Of a stretch of 64,000 nucleotides of DNA, positions 35,590 through 44,585 are shown in pieces. The position numbers were made by a program, and so were the translations under genes. The stretch is from the NCBI RefSeq assembly GCF_019931145.1, contig NZ_JAIOUV010000004.1, positions 248,001 through 312,000 on the forward strand, given 5' to 3'. Origin of the DNA: Marinicella meishanensis. Its GTDB lineage: Bacteria; Pseudomonadota; Gammaproteobacteria; Xanthomonadales; Marinicellaceae. The notes under the pieces were generated by a model. That model did no database searches. It was not told the origin of the DNA and saw only the letters and a program-made list of their open reading frames with translations. How positions within the stretch are numbered: the stretch's first letter is position 1; each line of letters starts with the position of its first letter.

Positions 35590-36708
35590 TCACTTGCCAT
35601 CGAGTACAATTTTCATGATGGCCTTGGTTTTGCTCTGGCAAGCGCCAGATCCAAAATTAGACAAGCACACAAATGCCTGATTTCGATCAGGCAATCTGAT
35701 CAGGTAAGTGGAAACACCGTAATCTCCTCCTTCATACCAGATTGTTGGCTCACCTTGAAATGTGCCGTGCACCAAGCCAAATGCATCATTGTTTTTCGGG
35801 TGATTAAACGATTGGGTCGCCAACATGATGGTGCTGAATTCCGTACCCAAGGCATGATCTATAAACAATGCATTGTGCCATCGAATCAAATCATTGAGGC
35901 TGGAATACATGCCACTGCCCCCATAATGCGGTGACAAACGAAGAGCCTCCTGCCAAGCCGAATCGGTGTCGTTACGCACATATGATGTCACCCGATTTGC
36001 ACGACTTGTATCTATCGGCGCGTCGATCCAACTGCTGTTCATTGCCAGGGGTTGGAAAATGTTCCGCTGACTGAACTCGGAAAAAGACTGGCCTGACTTG
36101 AGTGCCACCAGCTGAGCCAAAAATTGATAATTGATGTTGGAATAAGACCATCGAGTGCCTGGCAAAAACTCCAATTCACCCGCTTGAATCACGGTCTGGA
36201 TGGCATCATCAACCGTGAACCCATCACTGGCAGACCAACCACCCTTAGGTGATTCCAATGTGTAGTACTCTGGTAAACCACTCGTCATGTAGACCAAATG
36301 AGAGATTTTAATGGGGTGCATGAATTCTGGCAGTCCCGGCCAATGCTTGCTGAGCGGATCATCCAATTCAATCACCCCCCGCTGTATTAAAATAGCCACA
36401 GTGGCCGCGGTGAATTGTTTTGACAAAGAAGCCAAATTAAAGGCCGAATCGGGTGTGATTGGTGTGCCGTTGGACAAATCCGCCATACCGTAACCCTCGG
36501 CATGCACCACTTGATCACCGATCATCCAGCCAATGGAATAACCGGGTGAGACCGATGTGCTAAGGTGGCTGAATAATGCATCAATTTTTTGGGAGTTTAT
36601 TTCAGTCTCAGATGCCGAAGCCAAGACCCCACTTACCAAGACCGCCAAAATCACCCATGGATAGGTCCAACCGAATGTTTTTCGCCTCAATATTCTCACC
36701 TGATTCAT
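35590..36708 (-). CDS. Exported serine hydrolase of the class C beta-lactamase/esterase fold
   Basis: This 372-residue protein has an N-terminal signal anchor or signal peptide (about 14-32) and the penicillin-binding fold: SxxK at Ser94-Lys97 (SLSKQF), YxN at Tyr189-Asn191 (YSN), and a C-terminal GGDYG in place of the K-T-G box. Members are esterases, D-aminopeptidases or peptidoglycan-active; true beta-lactamase activity is unlikely. It is separated from the methyltransferase by an 88-bp gap that probably holds that gene's promoter. Confidence 0.92.
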   Translation of the reverse strand: MNQVRILRRKTFGWTYPWVILAVLVSGVLASASETEINSQKIDALFSHLSTSVSPGYSIGWMIGDQVVHAEGYGMADLSNGTPITPDSAFNLASLSKQFTAATVAILIQRGVIELDDPLSKHWPGLPEFMHPIKISHLVYMTSGLPEYYTLESPKGGWSASDGFTVDDAIQTVIQAGELEFLPGTRWSYSNINYQFLAQLVALKSGQSFSEFSQRNIFQPLAMNSSWIDAPIDTSRANRVTSYVRNDTDSAWQEALRLSPHYGGSGMYSSLNDLIRWHNALFIDHALGTEFSTIMLATQSFNHPKNNDAFGLVHGTFQGEPTIWYEGGDYGVSTYLIRLPDRNQAFVCLSNFGSGACQSKTKAIMKIVLDGK

Positions 36709-36736
36709 ACCTCCTTACGCTGATGGCATTTGCTCA

Positions 36737-37090
36737 TCAACATTCCAAAATGGCTTGAAAACCACCATAAATCAACCGCTTGCCATCAAATGGCATGGGG
36801 TTTTCCTCACCTTGCATGCGCGGATCGGCCATGATCTTTTCCCAACCGGCTTGCCGCGCTTGTTTGGATGGCCAGGTGACCCAGGAAAACACCACCGTTT
36901 CATCGGCTTGGCATTTCACCGCCATCGGCAGCGAAGTCACTTCACCATCGGGCACGTCGTCGCCCCAGGTTTCAACGATCTGCAGCGCCCCGTGGTCTTT
37001 GAACACCTCGGCCGCGATGGTCGCATGTTTGAGATACCGGTCTTTGTTTTTATTGGGCACGGCGGCCACAAAACCATCCACATAATACAT
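36737..37090 (-). CDS. DUF1428 (YbaA-like) family protein
   Basis: This 117-residue protein matches the family throughout: MYYVDGFVAAVPNKNKDRYL, ALQIVETWGDDVPDGE, VVFSWVTWPSKQARQAGWEK and MPFDGKRLIYGGFQ. It has a dimeric alpha-beta barrel (ferredoxin-like) fold, and no enzymatic function is established. Monocistronic; 28 bp downstream of the serine-hydrolase start. Confidence 0.87.
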   Translation of the reverse strand: MYYVDGFVAAVPNKNKDRYLKHATIAAEVFKDHGALQIVETWGDDVPDGEVTSLPMAVKCQADETVVFSWVTWPSKQARQAGWEKIMADPRMQGEENPMPFDGKRLIYGGFQAILEC

Positions 37091-37155
37091 GATGAGCTCC
37101 TCTGGTTATTGCTGTGTGTGATTCGATTATAAACAATCCATCATTTGCATGGCGA

Positions 37156-37488
37156 TCACCAGGGCCAGCGACCTTGAATCACCCGCAACTGCCGCGTGTC
37201 GATTGATAATGCAGCCAAGGAAAAATCCTTCTTGTTGTTAACTTTTTCAATGAATGGGATGAACCAGGCCACTTGTTCACGGAAAGCTGGGTTGAAATAC
37301 CCGTGGTAATGCTGCAATGCACCGGCGGCGTCGGTCGGCCAACTGCCGTCGTAGTCACCGCAGATGCGAAAGGGTTTTTCGAGGTTGCTGGGACAAAACA
37401 CCAGGCCTTCGGCTTTGCCATACAACACCACGATGAAATCAATGCCCTGCGCCAAGGCTTCGGTGTGCCAAGTTGGGTTTGACGCCAT
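37156..37488 (-). CDS. Hypothetical protein
   Basis: This is a 110-residue protein, soluble, with no recognised family. It has several aromatic residues and two Cys (FCPSNLEKPFRICGDYDG) and a helical end. The start at 37488 lies 2 bp after the stop of the upstream gene (TGA-CC-ATG), which indicates cotranscription and probably coupling. An upstream in-frame ATG exists but would overlap that gene. Some members of such pairs are exported by their partner; there is no sign of a signal peptide in this one. Confidence 0.55.
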   Translation of the reverse strand: MASNPTWHTEALAQGIDFIVVLYGKAEGLVFCPSNLEKPFRICGDYDGSWPTDAAGALQHYHGYFNPAFREQVAWFIPFIEKVNNKKDFSLAALSIDTRQLRVIQGRWPW

Positions 37489-37490
37489 GG

Positions 37491-38105
37491 TCAATGCCCC
37501 ACAGACATCTGTTGTGCCACCCAATCATTCACCGCCTGCCACGCCGGTGGCAATTCACCTGGGCTCCAAATCCACACCACCAACAACACCAAGCCCCGGC
37601 GGTACACATGGGTGCGGTCCAGCCGGTTGTTGTGGGCCCAAATCTCCCGCAGAGCCTGTTCCCGTTGATCGGCCACCGATGCATTGGCAGCCGTCAAGCC
37701 ATAAAAGCCAATGTCGCTGACCCCGTCGGTGTACCGCGCGTACAAAGCCGCTTGCATGTCGGTCCCAGCCAAGCGCCCTTGCGAGCCGCCGCGGGCCGTG
37801 GCGTTGACAACTTTGGGATCACTCGACAACTGCGGGTTGATCGAAAAATCAATGCCGGCAGGTAAGTTCTTGATGGTGTCAGGTGGGTGGTTGATCAATG
37901 TTGGGTGCAGCTGTGCTCCATCAACCAACAAAGACGCCAAGTTGAATGTCGGATCCTGTTGGGGGTGCTGTTGGTTGGACGGCTCGGATTCCAGCCATTG
38001 GGCAGCGGCAGAACCAGCCAGCCACTGACAGATCAACAACACCGCCCATTGTCTGATGCGCCATGGTGTGCCTGAGGACTGGGTTGGGTTGGGTGGTTTG
38101 CTCAT
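37491..38105 (-). CDS. Exported hypothetical protein
   Basis: This is a 204-residue protein. After a polar Pro-rich start comes a hydrophobic core ending in AGSAAAQ (about residues 18-36), probably a signal peptide. The mature part has a TARGGSQGRLAGTDMQAALYARYTDG segment and a Trp-rich end (WIWSPGELPPAWQAVNDW). No family recognised. It follows a larger exported protein (17 bp) and precedes the hypothetical gene at 37156, so the three form a likely operon. Confidence 0.6.
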   Translation of the reverse strand: MSKPPNPTQSSGTPWRIRQWAVLLICQWLAGSAAAQWLESEPSNQQHPQQDPTFNLASLLVDGAQLHPTLINHPPDTIKNLPAGIDFSINPQLSSDPKVVNATARGGSQGRLAGTDMQAALYARYTDGVSDIGFYGLTAANASVADQREQALREIWAHNNRLDRTHVYRRGLVLLVVWIWSPGELPPAWQAVNDWVAQQMSVGH

Positions 38106-38122
38106 GGGATTGGGCCTGTGGT

Positions 38123-39010
38123 TTAAGGTTGGGTGGCTGCTGGGCAGGTGAAGTCCTTGTGTGGGTAGACAAAATCGCCGGTGCACACCGCCAATACGGG
38201 CGAAAAATCCGCGCCATTGAATTCATGTAAGGAAAAAATCATGCCTTCCGGCTGTTCTTCATGGGCACTGATTTCATAGCGACCGTTGCCGTTGATGTCG
38301 GTGATTTGTTGGATGGACTGACAAGGGGGTGGCGGGTTGCCATCACATTCACAATAGGCCGAGGTGAGCACCAAATCGGTGTCCAGCAACACCCGACTGA
38401 CGCCGTCCAGAGTGAGGGTGCGGCGGTACATTTGCCCCATCACAAAGTCCTGACCCATGCTGGGAAACGGCTTGACCTGGGCCACCACACTGAAGCATTG
38501 TTCCAACAACGCCGCATCACCGCCCAAGGGCCATTGCCGGGAGACCGACTGAAACCGCGGCTTGAAACCACCTGCCCGCACGGCCGCATAAAATGACCTG
38601 AGGTTGGCATCGTATTGGGTGTGTTTGGTCAATTGCTGTGGATAGAGCTGGATACCGGCAGCCAAATAAGCCTGGTTTTCCGGCGACGCTGACGGCAGAG
38701 CGACTGAGTCTGCTTCGATCGTTGGCAGCCCAGTGCACGCGCCTGGGTAAGCCAGCTTGAACCAGGGTCGGTTGGGCATTGCCTCAACGGTCACTGGGGT
38801 GATGCCATCAACCGCCTGTTGTGGTCCGTTGTGATTCAAAGTGTATTGGGTGTTTTCATAACACAGGGTGGACATGGACTGGCCCGCTTTGAGTTGGGCT
38901 TGATCGCCAAAAATGATGACGAAGTTTTTGTCTGACCCATTGGCATCGGCAGACCAACTGGCCCCAAAGATCAGCATTGAAGTGGTGGCGATGAGGCTTG
39001 TGAGTTTCAT
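38123..39010 (-). CDS. Exported hypothetical protein, Cys-rich
   Basis: This 295-residue protein has a signal peptide (MKLTSLIATTSMLIFGASWS) and an Asp/Gly/Asn loop (TDINGNGRYEIS) that could bind calcium. Several Cys could form disulfides (STLCYEN, YPGACTG, CECDGNPPPPCQS, AVCTGDF, FTCPA). No family recognised. First gene of the likely three-gene group 38123-37156. Start at 39010 is chosen at the signal peptide; 21 codons remain open upstream. Confidence 0.68.
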   Translation of the reverse strand: MKLTSLIATTSMLIFGASWSADANGSDKNFVIIFGDQAQLKAGQSMSTLCYENTQYTLNHNGPQQAVDGITPVTVEAMPNRPWFKLAYPGACTGLPTIEADSVALPSASPENQAYLAAGIQLYPQQLTKHTQYDANLRSFYAAVRAGGFKPRFQSVSRQWPLGGDAALLEQCFSVVAQVKPFPSMGQDFVMGQMYRRTLTLDGVSRVLLDTDLVLTSAYCECDGNPPPPCQSIQQITDINGNGRYEISAHEEQPEGMIFSLHEFNGADFSPVLAVCTGDFVYPHKDFTCPAATQP

Positions 39011-39158
39011 GGTTTCATCAGTTCGTGGTGGTGAGGTGGTCCAAGGACTGGCCGGCTCCTGCGGTTGGATCATTTGGTTCGACCGGGCACAGGCCTTTTG
39101 GTTTCATTTTAATCGGCCACTTCCACTGGCTGAGATCAATCGCTGATTAACGGCTTGA

Positions 39159-39464
39159 TCAGGTGTCTTTTGGCTGAAACACATGTTCATCGAACCAGTA
39201 TTCTGAATGCACACCAGATTGTGCCGCTTGGATCATTTGTTTGATGCAAGAAATGGGAACTTGAACGAGTTTGCCACGGCTCTCGATTTCCATGTATTGT
39301 TCTTCGGTTTGCTCATCGGCATAAATTTTAAACAAGGGATATGCGATCGGATCACCGGCTTTGGTGTAGCTGACTTTGGTATGCAGCTCCAATGTCATTC
39401 CAAAGTCTGACACCCATGTCATGCCCATGTCTTGTTGTTCTAATCTCAAAGTTTTCATATTCAA
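39159..39464 (-). CDS. Hypothetical small protein
   Basis: This is a 101-residue soluble protein that I cannot assign. It begins MNMKTLRLEQQDMGMTWVSDF and ends VHSEYWFDEHVFQPKDT. The even mix of strands suggests a compact alpha/beta domain. It lies alone between an exported protein gene (149 bp away) and the DUF6940 gene. Confidence 0.6.
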   Translation of the reverse strand: MNMKTLRLEQQDMGMTWVSDFGMTLELHTKVSYTKAGDPIAYPLFKIYADEQTEEQYMEIESRGKLVQVPISCIKQMIQAAQSGVHSEYWFDEHVFQPKDT

Positions 39465-39499
39465 TGATTTGTTGATCCAGTCCCAATTTGGGTGTGTTG

Positions 39500-40093
39500 T
39501 TATGATCTCGCTGGCTGTTTGTATTCTGCAAAATGGTAATACTTTGGCCGGGTATCAAAACGCACGTGCAACCAAGCCACACCGCCTCCGGCGGTGCTGA
39601 GCCACAAGGGTTGGTCAGAGACCAATTCAAGACCCAGTGACCCAACCAACTGCCACAAAGCTTGTTGTTGATCGAGCGGTGCGGTGCGGGTAAATGAAGC
39701 CAGGTGGCAATAGTTGGCACTTGGGTCCAGATTCGAAGGAACCACCAGATGCGCATCCTTCCCCAAACTGGGAAAAGCCACCACCGACTTGGTGGCATCA
39801 GATATATACGCCTGAAATGGGCGTGGATTGGCCTGTCTTTCCAGCCACCTGTCAGCCAACACCACAAACTCAAATGTTTGGTCCAAGGTGGTCTCGGTAT
39901 AAGCCGGTGTTTCCCAGCGGAATGCTTGCTGCGGCATGTCCTTCAAGACATGGATGAAAAAATCACGGAAGGCCTCATCTTTGCTGAGTGCTTCCAGCAC
40001 CGCACGGTAACTCATGGCCGCATCGCCCTGCTCAATGCAGCAACGACAGCCCTGGTCCAAGATTGATTGTGTTAAGCGCCAATGCATGTTCAT
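39500..40093 (-). CDS. DUF6940-like protein
   Basis: This 197-residue soluble protein has the features of the DUF6940 group: FRDFFIHVLKDMPQQAFRWE, DQTFEFVVLAD, VVAFPSLGKDAHLVVPS, and the closing LWLSTAGGGVAWLHVRFDTRPKYYHF. Function unknown. The family is recalled from memory and could be confirmed by a profile search. N-terminus includes two Cys (CRCCIEQG). Confidence 0.74.
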   Translation of the reverse strand: MNMHWRLTQSILDQGCRCCIEQGDAAMSYRAVLEALSKDEAFRDFFIHVLKDMPQQAFRWETPAYTETTLDQTFEFVVLADRWLERQANPRPFQAYISDATKSVVAFPSLGKDAHLVVPSNLDPSANYCHLASFTRTAPLDQQQALWQLVGSLGLELVSDQPLWLSTAGGGVAWLHVRFDTRPKYYHFAEYKQPARS

Positions 40094-40161
40094 TCACCTG
40101 TCTACTGAAATTCGGAACCACCCAATTGCCGTATAAACCACGGATCTGGTGTTGTTTGGGT

Positions 40162-40467
40162 TCAAGGCTTTGTTTTCAGGTCTGTGACACCCTGGGCCCC
40201 AGCCGCATCCGGGTGCAACCCCATGATGGCATCGTGGTGTATCCGACAAACCAAGCCAGACTCTGAACCCGAGTGCGTGCCCCGGTGTTCATGGTCTTCG
40301 ACACATTCGGCCAATTCAAATTGGGCCCTGAACTCATCCAATGGCAACACGGCGTTGAAATACACCCATTCACGACAATTTTTTGACCACGGTTGACCGC
40401 GATAAGTCACCTCCATGCCGGCATCAATGAGGGCTTGTTCCAACTTGATCAAGTGTTCACAGGTCAT
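40162..40467 (-). CDS. Conserved hypothetical protein
   Basis: This is a 101-residue soluble protein with the recurring pattern EHLIKLEQALIDAGMEVTYRGQPWSKNCREWVYF and a Cys/His-containing loop (CVEDHEHRG, LVCRIHHDAIMGL) that could hold a metal. I recall homologues with the same WSxNCREWVYF block but no function. It sits 23 bp downstream of the amidohydrolase gene. Confidence 0.68.
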   Translation of the reverse strand: MTCEHLIKLEQALIDAGMEVTYRGQPWSKNCREWVYFNAVLPLDEFRAQFELAECVEDHEHRGTHSGSESGLVCRIHHDAIMGLHPDAAGAQGVTDLKTKP

Positions 40468-40490
40468 GATTCAATTCTCTCATGGATTGG

Positions 40491-41927
40491 TCATTTTGCC
40501 TGAAATACCACTTCTTGACCAGCCAAGAACACCCGCTGTATGGTCAGCGTGTTGTTGATGTCAACAGTGGGGTCTGCAGCCAGCACCACCAAATCGGCCT
40601 GTTTGCCCACGGTGATTGTGCCCACTTGATCAAGGATCCCCAAGGCCTCTGCGCCGTTGCGGGTTGCCATGGTCAGTATTTCAAGTGGCGGGATGCCGGC
40701 CTGTTGGTAAAGGCTCAACTCGTGATGGTACACAAAGCCGGGGGTCATCCAGGCATTGCCGACATCGGTCCCCACCCCAATCCGCACGCCCCGATCATGA
40801 TGGGCTTTCAAGATGTTCAGCACCGCCGGAAAATAAATCGACGCCAACAATTCAGCCTCTTCCTCACTGTCCGGATCATACTGGGGATGGCGTTCGCGCC
40901 AACCAGCGCCCCACCAATTGTCCACCTCGGCATCGGGGGCCAAATGCACTTTGAATTGGGGCAGCAGTGACGCGTCTTTGCCCAACCCTGAAGCCTGGGT
41001 GATCGATAGGGTCGGCACCACCGTGACCTCATGCTTGATCAAAGCCGCCACCTGTGCGGCAAAACGCTCACCATTGGGTGCATCGGCATAACCCCGGTAC
41101 CAGGCTGCATCGGTCGCCTCGATGGGGTTGGCCAAATTAACGATTTCATCCATTGGCGTGCCCCAACCTGAATGCACCAACATGTTGATCCCCGCATTGG
41201 CGGCTGCGGTCCAAGTGGTCTCGCCCATGTGCCCCACCACCGGCAACCCCGATTGCTCAGCAGCCGCCACGCCAGCCGCCACCAAATCAGGCGGCAGCCT
41301 TCGATAAAGCTTGATGAAATCCACCCCCGCTTTGGCTTGGGCATTGATGGCTTCCCGCATCTCATCTGCGGTGCTCACCAGCACAGATCCACCTGCAGAT
41401 CTGCCATCAGTTGGCCGAAGGTTGATGCTGGCACCCGCGGTCAGCAGGCGTGGTCCCGTTAATTTTCCACGGCTGATTTGCTCACGCAGTTCAACCCCTG
41501 CCCCTGGTCGCGCCCCAGGATTCAACACCGTGGTGATGCCGTATTCCAACAGCCGATTGAGCATGGGCTGATGCACCGAAACGTACTCGGGAAAGTGCAC
41601 ATGCAAATCCACCAAGCCCGGCATCACATAATGGCCAGCCAGGTCGATGGTGGTTGCCTGGTCAGGTACTTGAATTTGATCGACGGGGCCCAATTGCTTG
41701 ATGGTCCTGCCTTCAATGATCAAGGTTTGATTGGGTTTGGCCGGAGCACCGGTGCCATCGATGAGGGTGATGTTTTGTAACACCAAGGGCTCTTTGGCAT
41801 TAACCACATTGATTGACACACCCAAGATCAAAACCAACAGCACATACAGGTTAATGCTGGGCTGACTGTAAGCTTTCACCCGGGTCAAGCCCTGCCCTAT
41901 TTGCACGAATAAGCAATTCATGATCAT
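40491..41927 (-). CDS. Exported amidohydrolase (imidazolonepropionase-like)
   Basis: This 478-residue metal-dependent hydrolase has a hydrophobic N-terminal signal (about 27-44, ending VVNA), the metal motif GLVDLHVHF (His109, His111), a Lys in FIKLYRR that may be carboxylated, VVGHMGE and LVHSGWG histidines, GVGTDVGNAW for the catalytic Asp, and the C-terminal TVGKQADLVVL. Exported amidohydrolases of this group cleave dipeptides or cyclic amides. Substrate not assignable. Confidence 0.93.
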   Translation of the reverse strand: MIMNCLFVQIGQGLTRVKAYSQPSINLYVLLVLILGVSINVVNAKEPLVLQNITLIDGTGAPAKPNQTLIIEGRTIKQLGPVDQIQVPDQATTIDLAGHYVMPGLVDLHVHFPEYVSVHQPMLNRLLEYGITTVLNPGARPGAGVELREQISRGKLTGPRLLTAGASINLRPTDGRSAGGSVLVSTADEMREAINAQAKAGVDFIKLYRRLPPDLVAAGVAAAEQSGLPVVGHMGETTWTAAANAGINMLVHSGWGTPMDEIVNLANPIEATDAAWYRGYADAPNGERFAAQVAALIKHEVTVVPTLSITQASGLGKDASLLPQFKVHLAPDAEVDNWWGAGWRERHPQYDPDSEEEAELLASIYFPAVLNILKAHHDRGVRIGVGTDVGNAWMTPGFVYHHELSLYQQAGIPPLEILTMATRNGAEALGILDQVGTITVGKQADLVVLAADPTVDINNTLTIQRVFLAGQEVVFQAK

Positions 41928-42024
41928 TTCAGATTGGTTCCGCCAAGCACCTGTCTATTGTTCCACAAAATGGCCCAGTGTTCACATCTAGGACATCAAA
42001 CCCTCACGGTTAACAGTGCATTCA

Positions 42025-42363
42025 TTATACGTTTTCTGGTGCGGGTCCGATGCATTTGGCATGGCGCTCGCCATCTTCCAGCCAAAAGAACTGTTCATCG
42101 GCACTGTTTATCGACAGGGCCCGGGTTGGGCCACCGGAGCTTGACCAGCCATTGGCTCGAGCCCAGCGAATGGCTTTTGCGACGTATTTGGGACCCATTT
42201 CTGCGACCCACGGAAATGGATCAATGAACAACACAAAGGGCTTACCGGCCTTGCCAGCTGTGAACACGTCATCACTGCACCAAGGGCAATGGGCATCGTA
42301 ATGCCACAAAAACGCTTCATTATCGACCACAATTTTTCGGGTGCCTTTTTTGGGCCAAGCCAT
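42025..42363 (-). CDS. Small conserved hypothetical protein
   Basis: This 112-residue protein begins WPKKGTRKIVVDNEAFLWHYD and has a CPWC pair (HCPWCSD), which suggests a redox or zinc site. ARANGWSSSGGPTR and a C-terminal HAKCIG follow. It resembles the gene at 42974 in its N-terminal 16 residues (K-K-x2-R-K-I-x-V-x4-F-x-W), so the two are probably diverged relatives flanking a VOC gene. Confidence 0.65.
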   Translation of the reverse strand: MAWPKKGTRKIVVDNEAFLWHYDAHCPWCSDDVFTAGKAGKPFVLFIDPFPWVAEMGPKYVAKAIRWARANGWSSSGGPTRALSINSADEQFFWLEDGERHAKCIGPAPENV

Positions 42364-42434
42364 GCCATGCTCCTAAATTAAAATGATGTATCCTGGTACT
42401 TTTCTGATGCAAGACACTCGATGGATTAAATTGG

Positions 42435-42851
42435 TTACCTGTTGGCCATCGGGTGATTGGGGTTTAATTGCAACAGGTCCCATAAGTTGCCATACAGGTC
42501 TGCAAACACGGCCACTGTACCATAATCTTGTTCCTGAGGCCCTCGCACGAAACGAATGCCATCAGCCTTCATGCGCTCGAAGTCACGCCAAAAGTCGTCG
42601 GTATTTAAGAACAGAAACACACGCCCACCGGCTTGATTGCCAATGAATTCCTGCTGCTCTGGCTTCGAAGCTTTGGCGAGTAACAGCGTGGCACCATGAG
42701 AATTTGGTGGGGCAACCACCACCCATCGCTTGTCATTTTCAGGTTGATGGGTGTCCTCAATCAGCTCAAATTTGAGTTTATTGACGTAAAAATCTATGGC
42801 TTCATCATAGTCTTTCACCACCAGTGCAATGTGGACAATGTTCTGTTTCAT
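42435..42851 (-). CDS. VOC-superfamily (glyoxalase-like) protein
   Basis: This 138-residue protein has a single VOC domain: NIVHIALVVKDYDEAIDFYVNKL, GATLLLAKASKP, FVRGPQEQDYGTVAVFADLYGNLWDLLQ. This is a typical extradiol-type pattern with a C-terminal metal Glu/His position. Start at 42851 is chosen; the frame extends 14 codons upstream without a site. It lies between two related small hypothetical genes. Confidence 0.88.
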   Translation of the reverse strand: MKQNIVHIALVVKDYDEAIDFYVNKLKFELIEDTHQPENDKRWVVVAPPNSHGATLLLAKASKPEQQEFIGNQAGGRVFLFLNTDDFWRDFERMKADGIRFVRGPQEQDYGTVAVFADLYGNLWDLLQLNPNHPMANR

Positions 42852-42973
42852 GGTTTGCCACCAACGTTTGATTCTTGAAAAAATTTCATTCAATAAGACC
42901 CTGCCACCAAGGCACTATAATTAATTCTCTGTCGAAGTTGAGCAACCCAAGAAAATACCCTGATTTAATGCAT

Positions 42974-43321
42974 TTATTTTGCGTTGATTCCGCCCCGAAC
43001 GGCGTTTTCGACATCATAAAATTCTTCAATGTGTCCCACATCAATCTGACCGTGATTATTAAGCAGGACTTCAACCCCGGTATGCAGGATCAATGCCCGA
43101 ATCATTCTGTTCGTCACAACCAACTGACTTCGTGATGAATAATGGCCTTCACTGACCCGATAAAAATCATGGTGGTAACCAACACTCGCAACCGCCCGGG
43201 AATCTTCATTGGTGATCGGCCAAACGACCACGGTGATCCAACCATCATTGCCCGATGCTCGCCAACGAAAATCGTGACCTTCGACAGCAATCTTCCTGCT
43301 GTTTTTTTTATTGATCGCCAT
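42974..43321 (-). CDS. Small hypothetical protein, possible paralogue of the 42025 gene
   Basis: This is a 115-residue soluble protein with KKNSRKIAVEGHDFRWRASG at the start, similar to the gene at 42025. The rest (ITVVVWPITNEDSRAVASVGYHHDF, NRMIRALILHTGVEVLL) is unlike it. Base composition around it is more AT-rich than the surrounding genes. No function known. Confidence 0.62.
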   Translation of the reverse strand: MAINKKNSRKIAVEGHDFRWRASGNDGWITVVVWPITNEDSRAVASVGYHHDFYRVSEGHYSSRSQLVVTNRMIRALILHTGVEVLLNNHGQIDVGHIEEFYDVENAVRGGINAK

Positions 43322-43432
43322 AGTATTTTATATGTACATTAATCAATGGGGTCTGAACAGTTGATTTTGCATGCCAATAACCACCGTATGAAATCAATTA
43401 TTCTGAACCCTTTGATTTTTGCGTAATGCTTC

Positions 43433-44077
43433 TTAACTTCGTTCTGTTAGAGCAAGCTTGATACCAAACGAAACAAAAACCCCACCAATAAGCCTATTTA
43501 ACCATAATGCTACAGATTCACTGGCCTGTATGCGTTTACTGGCAAATGCTGAAGATATGGCCAAAAGATGGCACCACAACATGCCATTAAAGTTGAAGAT
43601 GCATCCAAGCATGATGAAAGCAAGGGCCTTATTGTTGGAGTCGGGAGAAATGAACTGAGGAACGAAAGCAAGAAAAAAAACTGCAACTTTTGGATTGAGG
43701 ATGTTGGTTAAAAACCCTTGAATGAAAATACGCCTGTGTGACAAAAATTTTTGAGTACCAAGGTTTTTTTCAGTGTTTCTTGTTCGCTGCTTTTTACTCA
43801 GGATCAGACTGATACCAATATAAAGCAGATAAGCTGCCCCTAAAATTTTAATTACTGCAAATGCTGTACCAGAAGTAGCAAGAACTGCAGATAATCCTAT
43901 TGCTGCCGCAAAAACATGTACAAAGGTTCCACAACCAATACCGAGAGCTGCTGCAGAACCTGCCCGCCAGCCTTGAGAAGCACTGCGGGCCATGATAAGT
44001 ACTGAATCAGGGCCAGGAACCATATTCAACAATAGCCCCGAAATAATAAATAACCAAATATCATGAGTTCCAAACAT
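43433..44077 (-). CDS. LysE/RhtB-family amino-acid exporter
   Basis: This 214-residue inner-membrane protein has about six helices and the LysE signature at the start (LLLNMVPGPDSVLIMARSASQGWRAG) and in the middle (FLTNILNPKVAVFFLAFVPQF). It exports an amino acid or related metabolite. The gene is markedly more AT-rich and uses different codons from most neighbours, which suggests recent transfer. No LysR-type regulator is adjacent. Confidence 0.9.
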   Translation of the reverse strand: MFGTHDIWLFIISGLLLNMVPGPDSVLIMARSASQGWRAGSAAALGIGCGTFVHVFAAAIGLSAVLATSGTAFAVIKILGAAYLLYIGISLILSKKQRTRNTEKNLGTQKFLSHRRIFIQGFLTNILNPKVAVFFLAFVPQFISPDSNNKALAFIMLGCIFNFNGMLWCHLLAISSAFASKRIQASESVALWLNRLIGGVFVSFGIKLALTERS

Positions 44078-44130
44078 TACCGCAATGCTCCAAGAAATTA
44101 TTAATCTAATAACCTGAGGACAGGCACTTC

Positions 44131-44508
44131 CTAGAAGTGAAGTTCATATTCAAACTTCAACCCAACTTTATCATAATTTGCTTTCGTGTCTCTCAGTATG
44201 GATTCAAGAATTTCAAACCCTTTTTCATCCGCAGACTGAAACAAGGCACACCCAGTAAATTTTAAGACCAGGGGAAATTTGAACTTCGGGCTGGCTCCCC
44301 AAATCCCCCCGCTTTCGAGACAGCTTAAACTGTCTGCCAATGCATCCCAATTCAGTCCCCAACCTTTGCCCGAATTCAGTGCCCTGACATGATGATTTCC
44401 ATCAATGCCGCCCAAACAAAATCCCTGACCTAAAAGGAACAGCAATTCATCTGATCTTTCAATGCCAGACAAATCAATTGACTTCTTTCCTCCCGCCACT
44501 ATGTTCAT
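44131..44508 (-). CDS. Barstar-like (ribonuclease inhibitor family) protein
   Basis: This is a 125-residue protein. The C-terminal half has the barstar-type core: KGWGLNWDALADSLSCLE, then PLVLKFTGCALFQSADEKGF and an amphipathic helix ILESILRDTKANYDK. Barstar-fold proteins inhibit barnase-type RNases and often act as toxin immunity or regulatory factors. No barnase-like gene is visible nearby. The start is uncertain: 44508 (MNIVAGG, with a GAGGAG directly before) or 44538. Family call is moderate. Confidence 0.72.
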   Translation of the reverse strand: MNIVAGGKKSIDLSGIERSDELLFLLGQGFCLGGIDGNHHVRALNSGKGWGLNWDALADSLSCLESGGIWGASPKFKFPLVLKFTGCALFQSADEKGFEILESILRDTKANYDKVGLKFEYELHF

Positions 44509-44549
44509 CTCCTCACCATGTTGACTGTCTGAACCCATTTGAGCATTGA

Positions 44550-44566
44550 GCCGGCGGGCCGCCGGC
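44550..44566. repeat. Short GC-rich palindrome followed by gatcc
   Basis: gccggcgggccgccggc plus gatcc repeats the layout seen at 21946-21962. It lies between the barstar-like gene and the double-VOC gene. Confidence 0.4.
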
Positions 44567-44585
44567 GATCCATGGATTCTGAAAC

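Noticed and set aside
35590-36708. True beta-lactamase (class C).
   Set aside because: SxxK and YxN are present but the final K-T-G box is GGDYG, and the family includes many esterases and peptidases, so resistance is not supported.
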